Source: Distichodus sexfasciatus
Taxonomy: Eukaryota > Chordata > Actinopteri > Characiformes > Distichodontidae
DNA: 64,000 bases
Assembly (NCBI GenBank): GCA_032718565.1
Contig: JAVGVS010000400.1
Span: 157,340-221,339, forward strand
Direction: 5' to 3'
The translations under genes were made by a program, and so were the position numbers. Within the stretch, counting starts at the first letter, position 1, and each line of letters opens with the position of its first letter. Under the pieces are notes generated by a model, which saw only the letters and a program-made list of their open reading frames with translations, was not told the origin of the DNA and made no database searches. Below are positions 45,740-55,794 of the stretch, piece by piece.

Positions 45740-46278
45740 CCCTCTAGTGTCTGCGTGACGTCCTTCACGGCCGGGGCTCGGTTCATGGGCCGGGAGCTCG
45801 GTGTGACGGTTCCGCCCAGCGCTGGCCAAATTTTGCTGGGTTAGGCGTGGAGGCGCCTCGAAAAACGCGTCGGCACTGGGACCTGCACCGGCCGTCATAC
45901 GTGACATAACTTCCGCGCAGGGAGAGGGCGAAAGGAGAGACGCGGTCGGTGCCGTGGAGGAACTGCGCAGACAACGGACGCGCCAAGCCGCAGTGCGAGA
46001 GAATAATCTGCTCAGCCTTGCGCGGACAGCTTTGAAGATGCGTTTTAAAAGCGGACAGCGTCGTTGGACTCTGGAGGTGTCACTTTTTAGGACGCGTTGT
46101 GGATCGATACGTTGATATTTTGTATGATTCCATGTCGTCTGGGTTCCACACGCAATGTCGCGGTTATTCCCGGGAAACAGCTGCGCCGGTATTAGTTGTA
46201 CTGGCGGCCGATTGAGGATTAGAAAGACACGTACTATCCACCGAGCGCGTTTGTTGTGAAGTTATGAAGCTGATATAA
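45740..46278 (+). promoter_or_regulatory. wnk2: wnk2 CpG-rich promoter and 5' leader
   Basis: A sharp CpG-rich island in AT-rich surroundings (CACGGCCGGGGCTCGG, AAAAACGCGTCGGCAC, GGACGCGCCAAGCCGC). It ends near a consensus donor, ATAAT|GTAAGT at 46279, suggesting a spliced non-coding leader. A possible acceptor, AAACCGCTTCAG, is at ~47290 just before the damaged coding exon. Assignment to wnk2 is by position and orientation. Confidence 0.5.
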
Positions 46279-47290
46279 TGTAAGTTATGAGCTATGCGTC
46301 TGCAATTTCTTTAAAAAAGATTTGGCTTTTAAACTATAAAGACATAAAATGCCTGTCTTTTGTGCCAAAACCAGTTTTGACCTTTCACAACGCTTTTCTG
46401 ACCACAGAATCAAAGCAGCACAATTCAGAAAAAGAATTTAAACCAACCCTGATAAGCTAAATATGAACATAATATACCAGACACAATGATAGTGTTAAAC
46501 AGCTTTAATTGGCGATTCTACAATATATTCTTAATATATAAGATTGCATCAGACTGTAATAATAATGATGACATTGTAGATTGTTAACTTGCTCCTAGTG
46601 GAAACAAGGAGCTAAACCCTGATGAAACATTCTTATGAATTATTTGGTTGCCATTTATGAGCTATAGACTGCATGATTGTGAAGATTGTGTTGGGACGAG
46701 AATGGACCCCTAAGACGATGCTGAAAATGCGCTGTTCGGACATTGCAGATGCTGCTTTTGGGTGCCTGATAGTATTGGCATATGTGAATGTCATGGATAT
46801 GATCGTAGGAGAGTTAACATCCATTATCGAGACAATTTGATTCTGTCTGACAAAAATATTCCAAGACCCAAACTGCATATGTAAGATGAAAGCAGAGTCA
46901 GCATGCTTTTGACATCTTCAGTTTGGAAAATTCACTGCTAACTAGTAAACTGATTTACTAGTTACATGTAACTGCTAAAGAAAATAACAGATAATAAGTT
47001 AGTAAATGCCTAGTTTGGTTTGGACCATAAATTATCCAAAACAGATTTTTAAGAACATTGCCTCTATAACATCAAACTCTGTGATGCATTGCGAGAAACT
47101 AGGCCGGTTCTCATTTTGCTAGACATTAAAAATCCTAAATATTTTATAACTATTTTGAGGAATATTCACCGAAATTGGTTGTGTTAGGAGCATAAACAGA
47201 CAATTAATTAATGGCTGGAAGGTGGGGTTTCGGCCCTCCCAAATTCTACACCAATGATAATGCCACGGATAACGGCTTAAACCGCTTCAG
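46279..47290. other. Possible wnk2 leader intron
   Basis: AT-rich sequence between the candidate leader donor and the damaged exon 1. Frames open on both strands around 46640-46880 have no recognised homology. Confidence 0.3.
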
Positions 47291-47295
47291 GAGAC

Positions 47296-47908
47296 ATGGA
47301 TAGTGGCACGGAACCGGTGTTGGCTGCGCTTCCTCTGTGCCAAACTCCGGATCAAACCGTCGCAGGCAAGAAGCGATGGAGACAGAGCCGGCAATCAGCC
47401 AGAGGTGCCAGTGACCCCAGCGCCACTCCCTCCGGATTACCGGACTCTGGTTCGGCAGAGGTTTGTGCGAGAGCCCTGTATTTTCGGAGTCCGAGACCAA
47501 GATCGGCGTCTCGGAGGCGATGCCGTGCCATCAGCGGCCAATGCTCATTAATACGCGTTCTCGTAATCGGTGCCGGAGCAGGGGCAGGGGTCGGGGCGTG
47601 GGTTTCCGGGAAGGTTCGAGCACGGAGAGTCAGGCGGGGCAGCAGGGGGGCAGCGCCAGTGAGGGCGAAGCCGAGGGCGAGAGGAGGCGGGACGGTGATG
47701 AGGACGATGCCTAAAGCGTTGGCGCTGCCAGCAAGAAGTATGGCAGCTTATTTAGAACGAGGAGGAGGCGAGATGAGTGTGTCCACCTTCCAGGGTGGAA
47801 GCCGCATTCCTCGTTTGACATCGAAGCTGGGCCGGGATCATTTAAAACCGTCACAAGGCCTGGACACTGACACCTGCTGAAGTGGCTTGGTGAGCTTTCA
47901 AGAGAGAG
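47296..47908 (+). pseudogene. wnk2: Disrupted wnk2 exon 1 (start codon, acidic linker, Gly-rich loop)
   Basis: WNK exon 1 landmarks occur in order but in different frames. There is an ATG at 47296 (MDSGTEPVL), then QRFVRE (~47456), an acidic stretch GEAEGERRRDGDEDD ending at a stop (~47670-47714), SSFDIEAGPGSFKTV (~47807-47851, Gly-rich loop and catalytic Lys region), GLDTDT in another frame (~47857), and remnants of VAW and EL at ~47882-47897. At least five indels and several stops break the frame. The expected donor after CELQ is absent: the sequence continues TTTCAAGAGAGAG. In known WNKs this single exon supplies the N-terminal tail and the first kinase strands with the catalytic lysine. 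Either the exon is dead in this genome or this stretch of assembly is full of indel errors. Confidence 0.65.
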
Positions 47909-48344
47909 TGATTGTTTAAAATTAATGTTTACATATACACTTACCGAGAAAACATTAACAGTCCAGCTGCTCTCCAGCTCTCTTATCAAGAGCGACTCTT
48001 GAGTTGAAGGCAGCTGGACTTAGTTCTTGAGGCTGTTTCATCTCTCATCTGGAACGTACATTGGTGCGATGCAGCTCAGCTCTGGTCTTCAAACCTGTAA
48101 AGCTAGACTTAAATCTGCTGTTCGACTAAGTTACCGCAAGCTAAGTCAAAGAAAACGTTAGTTAATCAGGTGTTGCTAGTGCACAGAAAAGAACACGTTT
48201 GGAAACTAAAGATGGCACCGATCCGATACGTGGATCAAATGTCGGTCTGATAATGACTCAGATAACTGATCTGCTGCAGAACAATACTCCACGGCGCCTT
48301 CATCTGTAAATCAGGATTGTGTATGTACACATGCACAATTGGTC

Positions 48345-48680
48345 AGTCCGTCCAGGATTTCAGGATTTTTTGAGATTGTTGCGGCCTAAAATGCCTGATT
48401 TTGCTGCAGTCTTTCTAAAAAATGTGATAAATCAAAATGAGGCGCTATGCTTTTGTCCCCTTTACCCTTTTTAACAAATAATTAAAACTGTAGGAACAAA
48501 ATCACTATTATTTTTATTAACCATTTAGGTTTTTTTGAAGGTAAACGAGGTGCTTTTTATCACACACGCTTCTGTTTCTTCTAAACGTGAACAAAGAAGT
48601 GAGTTCGCTGGACGTGATGGCAGTTCAAGTGATTATTAACTTATGCTATTAGTTGCAATTGCAGCATTGTGAAACTTGAG
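48345..48680 (+). repeat. 'CCCTCCAGGATTTCGC' repeat, copy 5
   Basis: Starts CCGTCCAGGATTTCAGGA, then TTGAGATTGTTGCGGCC and AAAATGCCTGATTTTGCTGC, with GTAAACGAGGTGCTTTTTAT as in copies 1 and 4. Confidence 0.6.
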
Positions 48681-49289
48681 GGTGATTTATGCATCGCAAG
48701 CGGCACTGCAGTAAAAGCTGGTTTATTGTCTGACATTTCACGATAATTTGTCATATTGGATATGACAATGATGAAACAACAAGCAAATACAACACACTAT
48801 GCCCAAAAGCAAATCATGACATTATACAGTTTAATTTCTAAACGACACTCAGCTCTCGCCAGAAAGTGTCCATGTCCCTGATGGTTAAAGGACTGGCCAA
48901 AATGACAGAACTATGTTTTAAAATGAATAATTATTGACATGACAAATTAATAACAAAATAATTTAGCATATACATAGCGGATGTAATTATTACATTGTTT
49001 TTAGTATTTAAATCCAAGTATTTCCTACATTACAGAATAATCTCAGTCATGTATTTAGACATTTTTTGCTGCATTATTCTAAGTTTTTTGTTCTGATTTT
49101 ATAGGGCCACACACATATCCAAATTCTACAATATCAGTATTGGTATCAAGTATGTTTAACAGAAACTCATGTAGCTTAGTGCCCTGGTGAAATTTCATAT
49201 TCAAAGTGGGGGAGCCTTGAGCTCATGTTTATTCAGATCTGACAGCATGAAAAGTAAAGATGGAGAGATGAGTTTATGCCTGACCTCAG

Positions 49290-49735
49290 TCGCCTTCTCT
49301 CTCCCTCCCTTACTCCATCCCTCCCATCCCTCTTTTCCTATGTATCCCTGTTCCATCTCCCCCCTCCCTGTATCTCCCTTTTTTACCCTCTTCTATCTCT
49401 GTCTGTTCTCCATTCTATTTCTGCCTCGTTCCATCTCTCCCCACCTCTCTCTCGCTGCATTATTTCTGTGTACCCACCCTTTTCTCCCTCTCCTATCTCG
49501 TTTATGCCCCTCCTTCCATCTTATCCCACACTTCCTGTCTCCCCCTCCCTCCCTTCCCTGTAAGGTTCTCCTTTTCTTTCTTACTCCATCCTCCTGTATC
49601 CTGTCTCCCTCCTTCCCTCTCCCTCTCTCTCCATCTTTTCCTTCTTTCTCCCCACATCTCCATATCTCTCCCTTCCAGTCTCCTGCCCCTCACACCTCTC
49701 TTTTCTGCCTTCTCCCTCTCTCTGATCCATTCACA
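49290..49735. repeat. Polypyrimidine tract (CTCC-rich)
   Basis: About 445 bases almost entirely C and T on the plus strand, built from CTCCCT, CCATC and TTTCC words. A candidate for triplex (H-DNA) structure. Open frames across it are composition artefacts. Confidence 0.9.
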
Positions 49736-50393
49736 AGCTTTGCTCCGCTGGTGTAAGTTACACTTTGCCACAGACGTCCAATAAAGGCCAGATCATACGC
49801 ACTATGATACGATACCGATATTGTAAATTTTGATGTTTACCGATATGGTACAAATCTGATACAGTTTTGTTTTCTTGTAAACGGAAAACAGAAAATGATG
49901 TTTTGTAACAAAATTTCGAATACATGACAGATTATTCTGTCATGCTTAAGGAAATACTTGACTTAAATACTGTTTTCCTACTAAAAATGTAAACGTAATA
50001 ATTACACCCATATTATATGCTAAATATTATTTTATTATTAAAATAAATGAATAAATTATTCGCTAAAACATAGTTGCACTTAGTGACGGGTCCTCTAACA
50101 TGGAGATTGTGAGTGAGCGCTGGTGGTGTTAAGGAAATTAAACCGTATAATGGTGTGATCTGCTTTTGGTCGAGTGTGTTGCGTTGCTTGTTCTGCTCAT
50201 TGTCATATCAAAAAGTAAATGTAAGTGTGTGCATTTACAGATTGGCTCCATAGATCGTCTCAATGCCACCGATACCCGGTCCAACAATTTGAATCGTTAT
50301 CGGACCGATATGCGATCCACAAATCAGATCATGCCATCTCTGTCAAGTAATTCACATGTGTACTCAAATGCTGAAAGAATTTAATATAGAGTA

Positions 50394-50900
50394 CTGTGCA
50401 AAGGTTTTAGGCAGGTGTGAAAAAATGTTGTAAACAAAGAATGCTTTCAGAAATATAATAATGATTAGTTTTGGCTTTATTAGCCATTAAATGCAAGTGA
50501 ATAAATAGTGGTCTAATCAATCAATATTTGGTGTTACTACCTTTGCCTTCAAACCAGCATCTTCTAGGCACACTGCACAAAGTCAGGGGTTTTGTAGGAT
50601 TATAGTCATTATATATTTTGTAGGATTATAGGATTATAGATCTGTGGTTAGTTCTCCAAGAGTATTTGGAACAACCTACCAGCCGAGTTCCTTCAAAAAC
50701 TGTGTGCAAGTGTACCTAGAAGAATTGATGCTGTTTTGAAGGCAAAGGGCGGTCACACCAAATATTGATTTGATTTAGATTTCTCTTTTGTTCATTCACT
50801 GCATTTTGTTGATTGATGAAAATAAATGATTAACACTTCCATTTTTGAAAGCATCTTTTGTTTACAGCATTTTTCATACCTGCCTAAAAACTTCGTACAG
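50394..50900. mobile_element. Fold-back mariner derivative
   Basis: The ends CTGTGCAAAGGTTTTAGGCA and GCCTAAAAACTTCGTACAG form terminal inverted repeats flanked by TA at 50392-50393 and 50901-50902. Both arms carry the same transposase 3' end: right arm at ~50665-50770 (encoding words like IDAVLKAKGG and TPNID), left arm inverted at ~50520-50600. The internal structure is therefore a head-to-head duplication of one mariner end. Confidence 0.75.
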
Positions 50901-51939
50901 TACTAAAGGTGAATAAACATCACTTATCATTCATTATCGCTATTTAACTGCTCAAGGAAGCGTTTATTTTCATCTCCTTAATAATAAGTAGGAAATGCTA
51001 ACTGGAAGGTGTCACAGATTACTGATTGTAGGTTATTGTTGTCAAGGTAAATAATACTTAAAATCACTCTCAAATTAGCTGTCAAGCTAAGTAGCATTAT
51101 CCATGAGTAAGAGAAAATGAGTTAAAACCTGTTAAATGGTATAATGAGTTATTATTATAATCAAATTATTCCTTCTATAAGACCATGAGTCTATTTTTAG
51201 CGGTGTTAGTTGAGTGGTATAACCTCCACTGGTCAGCGTGTCTCCATCAGAGGTCGTCTCAGTTCATTGTATATTGATTATTCTGCGTGCATGCTCAGGC
51301 CAAGACTGATTGATTGGCTACTGACACTTTTGGGGAAAACAAAAATCGTGGAAAGTGATCATGCCGCTTTTCTCGGTGATAGCTTAATTTGTCGCACAAC
51401 CGATGCTGCTAAATTGAGGCTGAGTAGACGATCAGTTTTTCTACTTGTGTCGGTACCTTTAGATACAGAATATTCTCATGTATAGCAGGAAGTAGTATAT
51501 ACTATCACCTACAAAACATACAAACAGACTTTAAGATTGGAAGGAATGGCATGAAGCACATTTGTTAAACCTAGAATAGCCTATTAAATATGATCTCTAC
51601 TCTGGAAGCAGCATTAAGAGAGTATTAAAGGATTATTCTTGATCATATCTGGTCTATATCATCCAGAAATGACACATCAATTTTATTCATATTTTGTCAT
51701 GTTTAAACCAATATACTGATAATACTGTATAAATGAATTTAAAATGCACTGCTTTGGCCCAACGAAACCGCCTCTGTCCTATTGCACCACAGAAATCCTC
51801 GCTGCTTTCTGCACCACAACCTGGTGCTACTAAATTGGAACTAATAGCTTCAAATGAACTTGCTTTGACTCCATCCGCTAAGCAGCAGTGGGCAGCTGAT
51901 GGGCAACACCTCCAGGAGGTAGTGCTTGCTCAAGAGCAA

Positions 51940-52030
51940 TTTTAGTTGTACTTTTACCAGTTCGGGAAATCGAACCAGCGACCTTCCGATCACAGGCCGA
52001 ACACTCTAACTGTTACGCTGCTAACAACCC
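51940..52030 (-). repeat. tRNA-derived SINE fragment
   Basis: The minus strand contains B box GCTGGTTCGATTTCCCGA preceded by GTTAGAGTGTTCGGCC. Same class as the copies at 34780 and 63236. Confidence 0.5.
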
Positions 52031-52280
52031 TTAAGTTAGGCTGCTTTATTGAAATCAATGATAAACAGAACAGAAAAAATTAAATAAGAACAAAAATTTG
52101 ATTTTTTAAATAATAAAACATGATAATACTATTTTTATGCTTGCTTGTTGGACAGTAAGTGTTACATGTGTTGCAAAGGTAAGAATTAATGAAAGCAACG
52201 TATGGATTTGGTTTTTACTTTCACACAATTACTTGTGTGTTCTGTGCATAAGTAAGAATGCATGCCCAGTTGTTTCGATC

Positions 52281-52313
<33 letters not shown>

Positions 52314-52324
52314 GCTGAGTATTT

Positions 52325-52570
52325 ATGGCATTGTGGGGACCACACTTTTATCTGTTTTTTGGGCTTTGTGGGGACATTTGAGAGGTCCCCATGAGGAAAA
52401 ATGACTATGTAGAAAATGTGCTTGTTTTATTTGAGAAACTAAAAGAGGTAAAAGATGTGCTTTGGTTACTGGAGGTTAAGGTTAGGGTTAGGATTAGGTG
52501 TAGGTGTAAAATTATGTACTTTAGTTATTATGGGAGTCTATGGAAAGACCTCACAAAGATAGTAATACAA
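52325..52570 (+). repeat. Dispersed repeat with GTGGGGACC ends and telomere-like words
   Basis: Starts TGGCATTGTGGGGACC and includes GAGGTCCCCATGAGGAAAA, GGTTAAGGTTAGGGTTAGG and TGGGAGTCTATGGAAAGACC, an order I associate with a common fish interspersed repeat. The TTAGGG-like words are few and imperfect. Confidence 0.5.
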
Positions 52571-52573
52571 AGA

Positions 52574-52601
<28 letters not shown>
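52574..52601. repeat. (GT)n microsatellite
   Basis: About 14 GT dinucleotides. A GA-rich run follows at ~52669-52702 and a CT run at 52764-52799. Confidence 0.95.
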
Positions 52602-52604
<3 letters not shown>

Positions 52605-52757
52605 AGGAGAAAGAGGGTTCTTCCGAGAGGAACATTTTATTCCCCACAGATACTGACTCCTCTGCAAAGAGAGAGAAAGAGAGAGCGAGAGAGAGAGGAG
52701 GGGGAAGTGTCTAGAGATGAGCTTGTGAATGGCAGCAGCAGTGGAGGGCAGGGCCTT

Positions 52758-52801
<44 letters not shown>

Positions 52802-52975
52802 AGCCTCTCTTTTATCCTGCCAATAATCCATAACACTGCACCTCTGAGCTGAGCTTCCAAAGGGCAGAACAGCCTCAGCACTACGTCCAAATCACATGTG
52901 ACACTCACACGCAGCATCTTATTCCTCCTTTAAGTCCTGAACCATGTCCTGAATCGCACACCTGACTGACGTGAT

Positions 52976-53015
52976 GATGATGATGTTGTTGTTGTTGTTG
53001 TTATTATTTTAGCAT
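52976..53015. repeat. (GAT)n(GTT)n triplet microsatellite
   Basis: GATGATGATGAT passes into GTTGTTGTTGTTG. Confidence 0.85.
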
Positions 53016-53164
53016 TACATTTTGGGTGGGGGGGAGTCGTAAGCAGATAGAGAGGAAGTTTGACTCTGCATTCGCAGTAAAGCTGCACAGTAAAGGAGAG
53101 GATGACTTCTACAAGTTGGTTCGGGGAAGAGGCCGAGCCCCTGCCTTTTTGGGGAGATAGTGTG

Positions 53165-53690
53165 ATTTGTGTGTGTGTGTGTGTGTGTGTGTATGAATGC
53201 AATGTGTATGAATGCATATGTGCAATCTGCTTTTATGAATATATATATGCATGCATCTGTGTGTATGTGTGGGTCTGTATATTTGATTTTGTGCATGCAT
53301 ATGTGTTTGCTGTATATGGCTGTGTGTATATAATCTGCTTTTGTTGATATGCATGCATATAAGTGTGTGTCTGTGTGCGTATTCATATATGTGCTTATAT
53401 GATCATGTATGTGCAATCTTGATTTTTGTGCGTGGTATGTGTATATCAGCACGTGAGAAGGCTGTGCATTCCCATTTCAGGATATGTATGTATAAAAGTG
53501 TGTGTAAAAGGCAGGTGTATTTGTGCATGCATTTTGTGCTATATGGCTGGGCATGTGCAGTCTGCTTTTTTTGATGTGTGTGTGTGTGTGTTTTTGTGTG
53601 TGTAAGTGCATTTCTCTATGCATATATACTTATATGAATGTGTATGTACAATCTGTATTGTGATATGCACGCATGTGTGTGTGCTTTAGC
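53165..53690. repeat. TG/CATG-rich alternating purine-pyrimidine stretch
   Basis: Over 500 bases of alternating TG, TATG and CATG words with a loose higher-order repeat of TGCATGCATATG and GTGCAATCTGCTTTT roughly every 100 bases. Likely expanded from an original GT microsatellite and prone to Z-DNA. Confidence 0.7.
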
Positions 53691-54764
53691 CCTTATAGCC
53701 TGCAAATTCCAGGTATTAGTATAATAACTCCATACACACTAATCTTTAATGCAGTGCGTTCATTCTGTACACATAATGACAGAGGGAAAATACCGCTTAA
53801 TATGAGATAGATGCTAGATTAATTGTTATTGTGCTTTAAAAAGCCCATATAGTGTGTGTGTGTGTGTGTTATCAAAATGTACATAGTGTAAGACAACATC
53901 TGTGAGCAGCTGCTGGTGCTTTATCACAGATATGCCTGTCTGGTGTGTTTACATGTGAGTGAGCGTGTACACATGTGTGATATCTGCAGCACAGCGGTGA
54001 AGTGGAAGATAATTCTTCTCAGAAAAATGCTGAGTGTGTCGACGATGCCGTAAACAGAAACAATGATCTGCAGATCAATGAGTCCAGTGTTGCTCAAAGT
54101 ATGAAACAGCATTTTTCATCTTGTATCCTAAAAATGTTCAAATCATTTCTTCGCTTTGGGGGATTTTTTTTAAATTCGAGGCAGCAATAACTCATCCGCT
54201 TGTGGTCAGACTAGCTCGCTTCCAGCCTCACCAGATCTGAAATATGAGCCGGATTAGGCTTCAAAGACATTCAGACAGACACATGGCTGACTGGCTAGAC
54301 ATGAAGGAAAAGACAAAATCTGTTGTGAATTACTCCTCATTATTGTTCTCGTGTTATTTTTATTCTGTAAAATAAAACTGATTAGGTTAAAACTTTCTTG
54401 TTCTCTAAATGGAGCAGATTCTCTCAAACTGTCTTGATATTGAGGTCAGTATATTTCCTGGAGGTGTCATGTGACGGGGGGTTGGGGGGAAACGTCCAGG
54501 GTTAATAAAATAAAAGCACATTTCAACTGCCGGGATGGAACTGTGGAGTGCAAAGCAAGCAAACGATTTTCAGAATTCTGACCAGCACACCTGGACACCT
54601 GAAATGGGGATAATAGCGCCCTTCATGGACAGTCTATCTGAAACCCTGACCTCAACACAGATGTGCTGATTTGGAGAACAAAGGGTCGTGTACAGGTCGA
54701 AAGTGGAGCTGAGGACATATCATAATTTTGTTTAAACCTCTGTTGAATGACATGGTGGCTCCAT

Positions 54765-55215
54765 TGGCACCTCACAACTTAGTCCAAGACTAGGCTTAAT
54801 CCTCAACTGGGAAATTGGCCTTAGGGCTAGTTTCTTGAACACAGATTAGGCCTAGTCTTGGACTAAACTGTAGTATCACTGGAGATTTGCCATTCAAACT
54901 CAAAGCTAGTTTAGACTAGGCTTGATCCTGGACTGGGAAATTGGGTTTCAGTGGTAAATCTTCATTAGCACTGCAACTTAGTCCAACACTAGGCTTAATC
55001 CATGAGCATAAGCATGGATTAGGCCTTGGACTAAGTTGTAGTACCAGTGGATATTTACCATTCAAAATCAAAGCTAGTCTAGATCTAGGCTTAATCCTTA
55101 ACTGGGAAATTGGCCCTAGGGCTAGTTTCTGAACATGATTGCCTAGTTTTGACTAAATTGCATTACTAATGAAGATTTTACTCATATTTAGCTTAATCAC
55201 AGTCTGGGAAACTGG
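54765..55215. repeat. TAGTCCAAGACTAGGCTTAAT repeat array
   Basis: About four copies of a ~100-130 bp unit containing TTAGTCCAAGACTAGGCTTA, CAACTGGGAAATTGGCC and CCATTCAAACTCAAAGCTAG. Some units are inverted (GGCCTAGTCTTGGACTAA), so the array can fold on itself. Confidence 0.7.
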
Positions 55216-55219
55216 CTCC

Positions 55220-55794
55220 TTAGAAGTGACCTTTTTGTCTCACAGTTGTCTGTTTAATATGCAAAAATGTTCAAAGATGACCAGCTTTGTTTTGAATATT
55301 TATATTTAGTGAATGAACGAAAAAGTCTGACCAAACTGCGTACCTCATGCTGAATAAAGAATAAGAACGACTGCAGATCCGTCTGGGGCTGCAAAAACCG
55401 CTGACACAAGCGCCACAGTCCAAAAACGAGAGAGAGAAAGAGAGAGGGTTATAAAATTGCATTGACAGAATAATGCAGAAGAACAATGGTAGTAAGTATC
55501 TCAGATGTCAAGGAGAACAAGAAAAAGTGTGTTTCAGAGACTTGTGAAAAATGCATTGCCAGACTCATTGCTCAGCTTCATTTTTACGCAACAGGACAAT
55601 GATGCCAAAGATATAAATACAGCCTTTATTTTTACTCACTAAGTGAGTCACATACCAATGTAGAGTTTGTGTAAAAACTCGGCTAAAATATAAAAAAAAT
55701 TATAAACAATAAATTAATAAATAAATAAAAATTTCTGATAAAATGACTAAACATGGCACAATACCACTTTTTTTACCTTATGTCTGATACTGAT
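55220..55794. other. wnk2 intron 1 segment, nothing recognised
   Basis: AT-rich non-coding spacer between two tandem arrays. No exon or element is seen. Confidence 0.5.

Noticed and set aside
47296..47880. 194-codon ORF read as an intact novel gene
   Set aside because: Its position and scattered motifs (DEDD, FDIE, GSFKTV in other frames) show a damaged wnk2 exon 1. The ORF switches away from the WNK frame.
49187..49756. 189-codon plus-strand ORF rich in Ser, Leu and Pro
   Set aside because: It is a product of the polypyrimidine tract, with low-complexity composition and no homology.
52490..52510. TTAGGG-like words taken as an interstitial telomere
   Set aside because: Only two or three imperfect copies occur inside a dispersed repeat, so it is not a telomeric tract.
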